A program made the translations under genes and the position numbers. The notes beneath the pieces were generated by a model. That model did no database searches, was not told where the DNA came from, and was given only the letters and a program-made list of their open reading frames with translations. Of a stretch of 64,000 bases of DNA, positions 7,314 through 16,119 are shown piece by piece. The stretch comes from Fen-1298 sp050015675 (GTDB lineage Bacteria > Bacteroidota > Ignavibacteria > UBA10030). The stretch covers positions 1 through 64,000 of the forward strand of contig JBEKAY010000013.1 of assembly GCA_050015675.1 (NCBI GenBank), given 5' to 3'. How positions within the stretch are numbered: position 1 is the first letter of the stretch; the number at the start of each line of letters is the position of its first letter.

Positions 7314-8561
7314 TTATTCTATCACTTTTCTTTTTCCTGTTACACATTCATGGATCAAGCTTTTTCGATATTGCTGCAATTTTTCGATTTGTCTTTCAAT
7401 TATACTTTTTTCGTTTTGGACATTCGCGCAAAATTGCTCTAAGTAGTTGGCGATCTCTTTTTGCTCTCTCTTATCTGGGAAAGCGATATAAAAATATGCT
7501 ATTTGTCTTGTCCAATCTACACGTGGCATCTTTGCACCATATGCAACCGCAGTGCATATTTCAATAAATTTGGGTGACCCTATAAAGTATATAAAAAATG
7601 TACTCTCAATTTTTTGACAATTAAAGGCTATAATTTCTCCAGTGCATTTACCATCTCTATCGGCAAGCCAATATTTTGCAAGATAAGGCCTTAGCTTTCC
7701 GAACAACACATCGTTCTTCCTAAAAATTGTCACATCACTTGAAACCTCTAGAGTATCTCTAAAACCTAATATTTTTCCAGTTCCTTGTTCTATGTCTTCA
7801 AGTTCTAGATAGTCTTTTTCATCAGATTTGTTTGTTGTCTTTTCTGTCCTTAGCTCAACAACATCCTTAATTCTCTCAACCTTCCAATGTTCCGGTATTT
7901 CTCCTATCCATTCAATTCCGCTCTCTTTGAGCTTTACATTTTTATCAAGACCTTTTGTTACGACTTTGTGTATTTCTGCCTTTTTGTATTGTTCTAATTT
8001 TTCCAACTGATGCTGCTTTACAGCAATAACCTTATCAATGTCTTCCGTAGTTTTATCCAAATATTCAGCGATTGCTTTTTGTTCTGTCCTCGTAGGATAA
8101 GCAAGCTTTGTATCTTTTATGTCAACAATGTTGATAGCAAAAAAAGTTGTACCGGTAGCTATGCTTTTATAATAGTCCTTTAATCCTAACAAACAATAAT
8201 AGAGGAATTTAATTTCTGACTTTATCGAATGAATCGCACACAATCCTCTACCAATAACATAAATTTGATCGGCGAAATTTAATTCGCCAATACTGGCCCT
8301 TACAGACAACAATAGATCGTTTGGTTTTGCTTCCTTTGTAATTTCAATTGTCCAATATTTATTTTCGGGGATAATTGAACCAAATTCTGTGTTTCCTTGA
8401 AGAAATGGAATACCTTTTTCTTCTTCAAAGACATTATGCCCTGATGGAGATTGTCCCATAACAATTTCATCCATCATTTTAATTCTTTCAACTCGCCACT
8501 CAGAGGGAATATTACCAAGCCAATCAATCTGAGAAGATTTATATGCACTATACCTTTGCAT
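7314..8561 (-). CDS. hsdS: Type I restriction-modification specificity subunit S
   Basis: HsdS recognises the bipartite DNA target for the whole complex. The 415-residue protein shows the standard duplicated layout. The first target-recognition domain begins DWLGNIPSEWRVERIK; a central helical spacer reads RTEQKAIAEYLDK and on through LEKLEQYKKAEIH. A second domain begins EWIGEIPEHWKVERIK, and a second helix reads REQKEIANYLEQ through LQQYRKSLIHECVTGK. The start overlaps the hsdM end by 14 bp, so the two are translationally coupled. The frame is intact. The recognition sequence cannot be read from the protein alone. Confidence 0.93.
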   Translation of the reverse strand: MQRYSAYKSSQIDWLGNIPSEWRVERIKMMDEIVMGQSPSGHNVFEEEKGIPFLQGNTEFGSIIPENKYWTIEITKEAKPNDLLLSVRASIGELNFADQIYVIGRGLCAIHSIKSEIKFLYYCLLGLKDYYKSIATGTTFFAINIVDIKDTKLAYPTRTEQKAIAEYLDKTTEDIDKVIAVKQHQLEKLEQYKKAEIHKVVTKGLDKNVKLKESGIEWIGEIPEHWKVERIKDVVELRTEKTTNKSDEKDYLELEDIEQGTGKILGFRDTLEVSSDVTIFRKNDVLFGKLRPYLAKYWLADRDGKCTGEIIAFNCQKIESTFFIYFIGSPKFIEICTAVAYGAKMPRVDWTRQIAYFYIAFPDKREQKEIANYLEQFCANVQNEKSIIERQIEKLQQYRKSLIHECVTGKRKVIE

Positions 8562-10629
8562 TATTTTCCTCTAATTGTCTTAGTATTGCTTCTGCTTCTT
8601 TTTCTAAATCCCAAAATTCTTTTAGAACATCTTCTGCCTTGAGTGGTTCTTCATATTGGAAGAAATATTTGTTGGGCAATATTTCATACCCGAGCTGTGG
8701 TGTATTGGAAATACTGATAATTGGTTTATCTATTTCCCTCTCAACAAACGTTTTAATATCCTCATTGAATGGTATATACTCAAAATCGATAATATACTGC
8801 CTATGTGTGAACAGCACCGTTGTTTTCACTTCGTAAGTGTTTTGCCACCATTTGAAGATTTCGCTTATCTTGAGTTCTTTCGTTTGTTCTGGGAATTTGT
8901 TTTTCAATTGTTCTGCAAAGACATCGACAAATTGTTTTTTCGATGTCAGCGGGAATTCAAATGATATTTCTTTTGCCGTTTCTGTGATAGATGTATTGAT
9001 GGAAACATGAAAGGTCGCATCGCCGCCGAAAAACGCCACCTTTTCATTCACGTTTTTGTTATTTACTTTCGTCGGGAACGGTTCCTTAATCCATGCGGGT
9101 GTATCGTTTTCATCGGTTTGCCAGAACACCACTTCTACCTTATGGAATGCGAAATCATGATAATCGAATATTTTACAGAAATCATTTTCCTGCCATTGAT
9201 CGTATTGTTCTTCAATCCATTTACGGTGTATTTTCTCCAAGCGGTGCCGCTTCTGTCCCATGCTTTTCGGTTCATCACTAAACTGCTTACGTGCATTGAT
9301 TATGAGAACTTTCTGTTTCTTCTTTTCTGGTTTTGTGTTACTCAGAATCCAGATGTACGTAAAAATGCCCGTATTATAAAACAACTGATCTGGCAACATC
9401 ACAATACAATCCAGCAAATCATTTTCCAAGATATGCCTACGTATTTCGCTTTCCCCGCTTTCTGCATCACCGTTGCTTAACGGAGAACCATTAAAGATGA
9501 TTGCTATTTTGCTTGCGCCTTCTTTTGGCGTTTTCATTTTTTGAATCATTGTCATCAAAAAGAGCAAGGCACCATCTTTAATTGTCGGGAAATGTCCTTT
9601 GTATCGTGCGTATGAAAGCTTTTTTACTCGTGCCGCATACTCGCTCCAGTTCACGCCAAACGGCGGGTTACTGAGCATATAATCGAATTTCTTTTTGTCA
9701 TGGTAATCGCCCCGTTCTTTATATCCTTCTTCATCAGGCACTAATGAATTGCCATGCGTAATTCGATTCGCTTCTTCTGCTTTCATCATCATATCTGCTT
9801 TACAAATGGCGTAATTCTTGGATTGGCGCTCCTGTCCGTACAATTCAACAACCGTTTGAATCAGATCCTTTTCTTTATCACTTTTCGCATTCTCCAAAAT
9901 ATGTTCCTTTGCGACGGAAAGCATACCTCCTGTTCCACAGGCAGGGTCATAAATACTGATAGCTTTGTTTTTGTTCTTCGGGGAAAGTTGAATGTCTAAT
10001 AATTCTACCATCAACCGTATAACTTCCCGTGGAGTAAAATGTTCTCCGGCTTCTTCTCCGCTTTGCTCAGAAAACTTCCTCAGGAGTTCTTCATAGACAT
10101 ACCCCATTTCGAGATTGGATAAATCTTTCGGCCCCAACGGTTCAGTTGAATACTGGCGGAGAATAGATTCAAGAACATCATTTTTCTCCATCGTTTTAAT
10201 CGTGGAGGTAAATTCAAATTTCTCAAACATCTCTTCAATATTCGGAGAAAAGCCGTTAATGTAATCACGGAAGTTCTTTTCTATGCGTTTTGCATTGTCA
10301 TTAACAATCTTCAAAAGTGTCCACTTCGTTTTATTCCAAAAAGGAAATTCATCGCATTCGGTTTCCTTGATAAGCTTTTGTAATTCTGCTGTCTTTTTCT
10401 TCTTGGTTTTCGGTTTGTCTTTCTCTGTTATCCGATATTCGGGATACCCTTGTAAAAGTGCCTCTTCTGTCTCTTTGCGTTTATCTTCCAGAACACATTC
10501 AATCCGGCGGAGAAGAATAACAGGTAAAATAACATCCTGATATTCGTAAGCCTTAAACTTACCTCTCAGTTTAATGGCCGATTTCCAGATTTCGTCTGCT
10601 TTATTGTTTAGTTGTTCATTTGAAATCAT
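8548..10629 (-). CDS. hsdM: Type I restriction-modification DNA methyltransferase subunit M
   Basis: HsdM is the N6-adenine methyltransferase that protects host sites. Residues 1-160 form the HsdM N-terminal helical domain (LRGKFKAYEYQDVILPVILL). The SAM motif DPACGTGG lies at 228-235 and the catalytic NPPF at 321-324. At 693 residues it is longer than classical HsdM of about 530; the extra part is C-terminal (after about residue 500) and has no motif I recognise. The ATG at 10629 overlaps the stop of a 49-codon ORF as ATGA. hsdS follows with a 14-bp overlap, in the order M-S-(GIY-YIG)-R. Confidence 0.95.
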   Translation of the reverse strand: MISNEQLNNKADEIWKSAIKLRGKFKAYEYQDVILPVILLRRIECVLEDKRKETEEALLQGYPEYRITEKDKPKTKKKKTAELQKLIKETECDEFPFWNKTKWTLLKIVNDNAKRIEKNFRDYINGFSPNIEEMFEKFEFTSTIKTMEKNDVLESILRQYSTEPLGPKDLSNLEMGYVYEELLRKFSEQSGEEAGEHFTPREVIRLMVELLDIQLSPKNKNKAISIYDPACGTGGMLSVAKEHILENAKSDKEKDLIQTVVELYGQERQSKNYAICKADMMMKAEEANRITHGNSLVPDEEGYKERGDYHDKKKFDYMLSNPPFGVNWSEYAARVKKLSYARYKGHFPTIKDGALLFLMTMIQKMKTPKEGASKIAIIFNGSPLSNGDAESGESEIRRHILENDLLDCIVMLPDQLFYNTGIFTYIWILSNTKPEKKKQKVLIINARKQFSDEPKSMGQKRHRLEKIHRKWIEEQYDQWQENDFCKIFDYHDFAFHKVEVVFWQTDENDTPAWIKEPFPTKVNNKNVNEKVAFFGGDATFHVSINTSITETAKEISFEFPLTSKKQFVDVFAEQLKNKFPEQTKELKISEIFKWWQNTYEVKTTVLFTHRQYIIDFEYIPFNEDIKTFVEREIDKPIISISNTPQLGYEILPNKYFFQYEEPLKAEDVLKEFWDLEKEAEAILRQLEENNAKV

Positions 10630-10775
10630 AATATCTCATCCAGTAACCACCAGCCAGCTTCTTCCTGTAGCTTATTAATATTTAGTCGTGCTTGTTCTTC
10701 TTTGTTGCTCACAGTAATAAGAATACTGGACAAATTGAGCACATTCAAATTGGTTAAATGCCATCGGCGTTCCAT
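10626..10775 (-). CDS. Tiny ORF translationally coupled to hsdM (49 aa)
   Basis: The ATG at 10775 is preceded by a GGGGA purine run, and the frame runs 49 codons to a TGA that overlaps the hsdM start as ATGA. The product begins MERRWHLTNLNVLNLSSILI, is followed by a charged KEEQARLNINKLQEEAGWW helix and ends LLDEIL. Such perfect coupling suggests a real leader or small regulator of hsdM expression. I do not recognise a family, and the sequence upstream in another frame is also partly coding-like, so a decayed longer gene is the alternative. Confidence 0.4.
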   Translation of the reverse strand: MERRWHLTNLNVLNLSSILITVSNKEEQARLNINKLQEEAGWWLLDEIL

Positions 10776-10882
10776 TCAATTCCCCAAGAGCATCTACTAA
10801 GAAGTTATGCAAAGCTTCTATCTTGTTCAATCTTCATTCACTTCATTGTTGGAACAGGTTTATATACTCCGCAAAAACAAAG

Positions 10883-12115
10883 CTACGCCCATAATGCCTG
10901 TATCGGAACAGCATAAAGATTCTTCTCAAACGGAATAACTTCATTTCCATCATACAATACGATGCCGCGCAGAAATTTCTTTTTCATTTCAGCTTCCAGC
11001 ATCTTCATCGTTTTAAATGATGCTGCATCGACCCTTTGGCCGCTTTTAACTTCAATACAAACGATACTGCCATCGCGGCGTTCAAGCAGAAAATCAATTT
11101 CTTGTCCGGTTTGTGTCCGGAAATGATGTATCTGCGGCTGTGTCTTGCTCCACGAGATCAGTTTTAACAATTCATTGAGAACAAATGATTCTACAGCTTT
11201 TCCCGTAATCTCTCCGTCAGACCGAAGCCGTTGCTCATCTGCTCCGAGAAGATACAGCATCAATCCGGTATCTGTCAGGTACAACTTCGGTGTCTTAATG
11301 AGACGTTTGCTCAGATTTTTAGACCACGGCGTTACCAATCGCACAAGGAACGTTGTTTCAAGCAGAGTCATGTATCTTTTTAAGGTCGTCTGTGGAATAT
11401 TACTGCTATTGGACAACTCGGCGAAATTCAACAAAGCCCCTGAACGGCTGGCGAGAAGAGCAAGCAGCCGTGGAAGCGCTGTTAATCCTTCGATGTGCAT
11501 GAGATCTCGGATATCACGCTGCAAGATGGTTGTTACATACGAACTGAACCAGGAATTCCTGCGAGCCGGATCATCGCGCTGCAATGCTTCAAAATATCCG
11601 CCTTTTAACATCCGTTCATTCAATGGATGCCGGTTGATATTTTTTAAGGAATATTTGGGCATTTTCTCTGCAAAGATATCCTCTGCAAATGATCTCTTTG
11701 TTTCTTCGAGTTCACTTTGTGAACATGGGTACATGGAAAGTATTTCCATTCGCCCTGCAAGCGATTCAGAAAGCTTCGGAATGAGCAAGACGTTTGCCGA
11801 ACCCGTTAAAAGAAATTGGCCTGCACTCTTTTTTTTGTCTATAGAGGTTTTCAATGCAAGAAATATTTCTGGCGCTCGTTGGACTTCATCAATAATGAGC
11901 GGCTCTTGATAGCCGGCTAAAAATCCTTCCGGATTATTGTGCACGGCGGAGAGAACTACCGCATCGTCCAATGTGACATATCGTGCAGTATGCCCATGCG
12001 ATGCGAGCCACTCCACCAACGTGCTTTTTCCTACCTGCCGGGCTCCATTGAGCAAGACAACAGGGCTATCCTTGAGAGCATCCAGTACTACCGGTGTAAT
12101 AGATCGCTGTATCAT
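10883..12115 (-). CDS. AAA ATPase with DUF4143 C-terminal domain
   Basis: The protein has a P-loop in LLNGARQVGKSTLVEW, a Walker B-like LIIDEVQRAP, and sensor LLTGSANV, followed by the DUF4143 region with a winged-helix segment (NSSNIPQTTLKRYMTLLETT). A nuclease-like end reads EIDFLLERRDGSIVCIEVKS. This E-D-ExK arrangement is typical of the family, whose role is unclear though it is frequent in defence and mobile regions. I choose the ATG at 12115 (MIQRSITPVV) because family members begin there; the frame extends to 12199, but the added 28 residues lack family character. It lies upstream of the hsd genes on the same strand, separated by 108 bp. Confidence 0.85.
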   Translation of the reverse strand: MIQRSITPVVLDALKDSPVVLLNGARQVGKSTLVEWLASHGHTARYVTLDDAVVLSAVHNNPEGFLAGYQEPLIIDEVQRAPEIFLALKTSIDKKKSAGQFLLTGSANVLLIPKLSESLAGRMEILSMYPCSQSELEETKRSFAEDIFAEKMPKYSLKNINRHPLNERMLKGGYFEALQRDDPARRNSWFSSYVTTILQRDIRDLMHIEGLTALPRLLALLASRSGALLNFAELSNSSNIPQTTLKRYMTLLETTFLVRLVTPWSKNLSKRLIKTPKLYLTDTGLMLYLLGADEQRLRSDGEITGKAVESFVLNELLKLISWSKTQPQIHHFRTQTGQEIDFLLERRDGSIVCIEVKSGQRVDAASFKTMKMLEAEMKKKFLRGIVLYDGNEVIPFEKNLYAVPIQALWA

Positions 12116-12225
12116 AAGTGAAACGTAACAATTTGTATTGAAATAATCAACCAATAAATGGCTGATAATCATCCATACATTGGACGAATGCACATCCACG
12201 CCGGTTTCGCCAAATCACGGAAGAA

Positions 12226-12279
12226 CTTAAAATAAGGAGAGGCGTTATTTTAACTTGTTCTATGAGCCTAAAATAAGGA
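12226..12279. promoter_or_regulatory. Repeated TAAAATAAGGA boxes upstream of the DUF4143 gene
   Basis: TTAAAATAAGGA at 12227-12238 recurs as CTAAAATAAGGA at 12268-12279, 41 bp apart. TTAAAATAA at 12227-12235 is also exactly inverted at 12245-12253 (TTATTTTAA). The cluster is 110-165 bp upstream of the chosen start. An operator is inferred from arrangement only. Confidence 0.35.
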
Positions 12280-12354
12280 TTTTAATTAAGTAGCAGGGGA
12301 AGAATATTCTCTTTTTTTCATTGGAATTCGCTCAATGGAGCTTCCACAACTAGG

Positions 12355-12374
12355 CTAAGTTCGGATGAGCTCCC
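12355..12374. repeat. Second copy of the island-flanking repeat
   Basis: CTAAGTTCGGATGAGCTCCC matches the 2762-2781 copy at 18 of 20 positions in the same orientation, and both continue into TATCCCG-containing GC-rich sequence. The two copies bracket about 9.6 kb carrying all the defence genes. Confidence 0.55.
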
Positions 12375-12915
12375 TTTTATCCCGATGTGCGCTCCTCAGC
12401 ATCCCGCTCTGTTTGCGGGACTTTTTATCGGGACACCCGCTACTCGAGCGGCCGATTCTGAAAAGTTTCGGCATTTTTTTTCGTCACCCCTCAACGAACC
12501 CACGATTTTATACTTCCACGAATAATAAATCTTGGATCCCCCAAATAAAAATCTGATTCTCCGTGATGTTTTTCTCTCAGTAAACAACTGGAAGAACGAT
12601 GTTTGGTTTTTATCATACAAGTTTAATGCGAGACATCTCCTCTGCTATAAAGAATAATCGTCTTCACGTGAGTTTAAGAATCTCATCTATTTTTGAAAAG
12701 TTGAACAAAACACTGAGATTATAGTCAAAATTCAAAGTAATTTTATTTTTCCCCCCTGCTGGGAATAAATTTACACTTTGCTTTGTTATAATACATAATG
12801 AAATATTCTCATTTGGAGTTTGAGAATAAGTGCGACCGTATAGTTCATCATCTGATCAATTTTGATCTATAAGTATTATAACCAGGGGAGTATTACGCGT
12901 TACATTCAATGACTT

Positions 12916-13842
12916 ATGGATGACAATCATTCTATACTATCTGATGATATCATAAAAACCATCGCTTATTTTAATGTGTTTAGGTATCCGCTCACAGACG
13001 AACAGATTTACCGATTCCTCCCGCGGAATTCCGTTACGAAAGAACAAGTTTCAGATATAGTAAAACGTTTAGTTGGAGACGGCATTCTTGATGAATATAA
13101 CAATTATTATTTTCTGCGGTCTGAAGACAGGGGAATCGTCGCACAAAGAAATATTAATGAGAAGCGCGCGCATAAAATGATGAAATATGCGCGGTTTGTT
13201 TCCATGTTGTTAAAACAGTTTCCCTTTACTCGGGCTGTCTTTATCACAGGATCGCTCTCAAAAAATGTTGCCGCTGCAGATAGCGACATCGATTTTATGA
13301 TCGTTACGGCTGAAGAGCGATTGTGGATCTGCAAAACATTTTTAACATTTTTCCGAAAAATTTTCCTCTTGGGAAGCCATAAATTTTTTTGTACCAATTT
13401 CTACATTTCTGAAAAAGAATATGCTCTCTCAGAGCGCAACATGTATTCTGCAATCGAATTGCTCACAACCAAAGTCATGTGGAATATTCCATCCTTTTTA
13501 GAATTTCAGCGGGCAAATTCATGGACAAAGGATTTTCTCCCAAACTGTACGCCCTCTATCGATTCGACCGTTGTGTTGTCGCCGTCGCGTTCATTGTTCC
13601 AGCGACTCATTGAAAGGGTCTTGAATCTCTTCCCGCTGGAAGCAATGAACCAGTTCCTGATGAACCGCTATAGACGCCATTGGAATAAGTTCTATAATGA
13701 TCTTGCTGAAGAAAAACGAGCGAAATCTTTTCTCACTTCGCCGAATGTTTCAACCGTATGGAAAATCGACTATCATGGGATTATCATGAATAAATGCAAC
13801 GACAAACTATCCGAAATCGGATTGAAAGATCTGTATGATTGA
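12916..13842 (+). CDS. Nucleotidyltransferase-domain protein
   Basis: The 308-residue protein begins with a winged-helix-like domain (residues 10-70, FNVFRYPLTDEQIYRFL). A pol-beta-superfamily nucleotidyltransferase motif follows: GS at 112-113, then D124 and D126 in SDIDFMIV. The motif fits transfer of a nucleotide to a protein, sugar or small molecule; the acceptor is unknown. The C-terminal third is helical and basic. It opens a plus-strand operon, and the next gene starts 8 bp inside its end. The link to B12-radical SAM, methyltransferase and exporter genes suggests a role in making or modifying an exported compound. Family call good, role unknown. Confidence 0.75.
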   Translation: MDDNHSILSDDIIKTIAYFNVFRYPLTDEQIYRFLPRNSVTKEQVSDIVKRLVGDGILDEYNNYYFLRSEDRGIVAQRNINEKRAHKMMKYARFVSMLLKQFPFTRAVFITGSLSKNVAAADSDIDFMIVTAEERLWICKTFLTFFRKIFLLGSHKFFCTNFYISEKEYALSERNMYSAIELLTTKVMWNIPSFLEFQRANSWTKDFLPNCTPSIDSTVVLSPSRSLFQRLIERVLNLFPLEAMNQFLMNRYRRHWNKFYNDLAEEKRAKSFLTSPNVSTVWKIDYHGIIMNKCNDKLSEIGLKDLYD

Positions 13843-15298
13843 TGTTCTCATGGCCCATTCCTTTTTCATGCATTTCGATCCAAAGCAACTGCGAGCAATG
13901 ATGCCGTACCCGCCACTGGGAACATTGTACGCCGCGAGCTTTTTGGAAAAAGACGGAATATCGGTGCGCCTTTTCGATGCCATGCTTGCACGGAGTGAAA
14001 ACGATATCCGTGCGTCTCTTGAAGAGCATCATCCCTCGATCGTCGCTTTTTATGACGATGACTTCAACTACCTAAATAAAATGTGCTTAAGCAGAATGCG
14101 CGAAGCGACTTTTGCGATGACTGCAATAGCAAAGGAATATGGAGCATTTGTCATTATTCATAGTTCGGATGCAGCAGACCATGCAAAAGCGTATCTGGAC
14201 CATAGCGCCAATGTGATTGTCATCGGCGAAGGGGAACAAACGCTTCGGGAACTGTGTCGAGCAGTTCTTCGGGAACACCGTTTCGATTTCTCTGCCATTG
14301 GTGGAGTGGCCTTCAAGAAGAACGGAACGACGACTCATTCTCCGCGACGAATCGTGTTAAAGAATCTAGATGATCTGCCGTTTCCTGCATGGCATTTTGT
14401 AGATGTTGAAAAGTACAAAGCTTCATGGAAACGCAAGCATGGATTCTATTCGGTCAACATGGTCACGACTCGCGGATGTCCGTTCCATTGTAACTGGTGC
14501 GCAAAACCGATTTATGGCCAGGTCTATAATTCACGATCACCGCAGAATGTTGTCGAAGAAATAAAACTCCTCCAACAGACAATCCGACCGGATCATATCT
14601 GGTTTGCGGACGATATTTTCGGCTTGAAGCCCGGATGGATTCAAGCGTTTGCCTCGCTCATCGAAAAAGAGAACATTTCAATTCGGTATAAAATTCAGTC
14701 GCGTGTCGACTTGTTGCTGGAACCCGACACCGTTCGAGCATTGGCGAGATCAGGCTGCAGCGAAGTGTGGGTTGGCGCCGAATCTGGTTCGCAAAAAATA
14801 TTAGATGCTATGGATAAGGGAACGAAAGTCGCCCAAATTTATGAAGCGCGCAGATTGTTGCAACAATATGGCATCAAGACTGCCTTCTTTCTGCAATTCG
14901 GTTATCTCGGAGAGCAGCAGGAGGACATCAATGCCACAATTCGTATGGTGAAAGATCTTATGCCCGATGATATCGGCATTTCCGTTTCCTATCCATTGCC
15001 GGGCACAAAGTTCTTTGAGAAAGTAAAAATGGATATGAAAGAAAAACAAAATTGGATAGACTCCGACGACCTTGCGATGATGTATCGAAGCACTTTTTCT
15101 CCGGTGTACTACAAGCAACTGCATCGTTATGTGCATAAAGTATTCCGCCTACGCAAGGGATTATTGATGTTGTGGCACCTCATCTCCCGCAAAGCAACAT
15201 TCGGATGGATTGAGATACGTCAAGTGATATTGATTTTTTATTATGGACCGGGTAGCATTATTGATCGATGTAAACTACTCTATTACCAAACAGCATGA
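13835..15298 (+). CDS. B12-binding-domain radical SAM enzyme
   Basis: The 487-residue protein has an N-terminal cobalamin-binding Rossmann-like domain (residues 1-165, ending in a VIVIGEGEQTL block). The radical SAM core carries the 4Fe-4S motif CPFHCNWC near residue 213. Later core elements include IWFADDIFG and VWVGAESGSQKILDAMDKGT. The usual C-terminal helical region follows. Enzymes of this BchE-like class do radical methylations, cyclisations and other hard carbon chemistry, often on lipids, polyketides or peptides. It overlaps the preceding gene by 8 bp and the next as ATGA. The substrate cannot be read from sequence. Confidence 0.9.
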   Translation: MIDVLMAHSFFMHFDPKQLRAMMPYPPLGTLYAASFLEKDGISVRLFDAMLARSENDIRASLEEHHPSIVAFYDDDFNYLNKMCLSRMREATFAMTAIAKEYGAFVIIHSSDAADHAKAYLDHSANVIVIGEGEQTLRELCRAVLREHRFDFSAIGGVAFKKNGTTTHSPRRIVLKNLDDLPFPAWHFVDVEKYKASWKRKHGFYSVNMVTTRGCPFHCNWCAKPIYGQVYNSRSPQNVVEEIKLLQQTIRPDHIWFADDIFGLKPGWIQAFASLIEKENISIRYKIQSRVDLLLEPDTVRALARSGCSEVWVGAESGSQKILDAMDKGTKVAQIYEARRLLQQYGIKTAFFLQFGYLGEQQEDINATIRMVKDLMPDDIGISVSYPLPGTKFFEKVKMDMKEKQNWIDSDDLAMMYRSTFSPVYYKQLHRYVHKVFRLRKGLLMLWHLISRKATFGWIEIRQVILIFYYGPGSIIDRCKLLYYQTA

Positions 15299-16119
15299 CG
15301 ACGGTAGCTACAGAAAGAGAATCTAATATTGAACTGACGAGCGCAGCGTTTTCGGCGCAGGCGGCACATTTTGATACTGATGAGGAATCCAATCGCATTT
15401 TGAAATGGATGCGGGAACAAGTCTATCGACATGAAGAAGAATTTCTGCTGCCGCACAGCAATATTTTAGAACTCAACGCAGGAACCGGCATCGACGCTAT
15501 TCATTTTGCCCGGATGGGACATTCTGTCTTTGCCATCGATAACGCACCGGGTATGATACATCAATTACAGAATAAAATTTCAACCTATCACTTTGAAGAT
15601 CGAATTAGATCTGCTCTGTGTTCGTTTACACAATTGCAGACATTGCCGGTAGAACAATTCGATCATGTCTTTTCAAATTTCGGCGGTTTGAATTGCATCC
15701 CAAATTTACAGGAGGTTATATCTCAGCTTCCCAGATTATTAAAGCCAGGCGCGACAATCACCTTTGTCATAATGCCGCGGATCTGTCCATGGGAAATAGC
15801 GCAAGCCTTCAGGGGGAGAATACGATTAGCGTTTCGAAGGTTTCCACGAAACGGTACGTCTGCCCACATTGATGGACATAGATTCTTGTCGTACTATTAT
15901 TCACCCTCACAAGTGATAAAGATGTTCGGCGCCAGATTTGTTCTTGCTCGGCTTCGTGGATTGGCATCATTTTCACCACCGCCGTATTATGATACTTTTC
16001 CTGTGAAACATCCACGTATATACGACTTGCTGACCGGATTGGATGAAGGATATTCTACACTTCCGCCTTTAAACAGATGGGCGGATCATTTTATCATAAC
16101 TATGAAATATCTACCGTGA
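15295..16119 (+). CDS. Class I SAM-dependent methyltransferase (first of two)
   Basis: The 274-residue protein has the SAM motif ILELNAGTGIDAIHFAR near residue 60, an acidic motif II in FAIDNAP, and FDHVFSNFGGLNCI at the motif IV position. The start ATG overlaps the radical SAM stop as ATGA. The C-terminal part is basic and aromatic, suggesting a hydrophobic or lipid-like acceptor, but this is weak. It is translated together with a second, different methyltransferase, so the pathway product probably carries two methyl groups, or one enzyme is not a methylase. Confidence 0.85.
   Translation: MTTVATERESNIELTSAAFSAQAAHFDTDEESNRILKWMREQVYRHEEEFLLPHSNILELNAGTGIDAIHFARMGHSVFAIDNAPGMIHQLQNKISTYHFEDRIRSALCSFTQLQTLPVEQFDHVFSNFGGLNCIPNLQEVISQLPRLLKPGATITFVIMPRICPWEIAQAFRGRIRLAFRRFPRNGTSAHIDGHRFLSYYYSPSQVIKMFGARFVLARLRGLASFSPPPYYDTFPVKHPRIYDLLTGLDEGYSTLPPLNRWADHFIITMKYLP

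Larger units (their letters stand above)
12200..12915. other. Intergenic region at the right edge of the defence island
   Basis: This divergent gap separates the minus-strand DUF4143 gene from the plus-strand six-gene operon. It holds the TAAAATAAGGA repeats near the ATPase, the repeat at 12355-12374 that matches the one at 2762, and a GC-rich hairpin-prone block (cccgctctgtttgcgggac, then gataaaaagt-like inverted sequence) around 12403-12435. The right half (12540-12900) is AT-rich and should hold the promoter of the plus operon, but no clear -35/-10 pair was chosen. No gene was found. Confidence 0.6.

Noticed and set aside
10776..10833. Longer gene continuing upstream of the tiny hsdM-coupled ORF
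   Set aside because: The upstream coding-like stretch is in another frame, lacks a standard start and has no family match; insufficient to call a pseudogene.
11145..11909. Long plus-strand ORF opposite the DUF4143 ATPase
   Set aside because: Exactly antisense to conserved ATPase motifs, no recognisable product.
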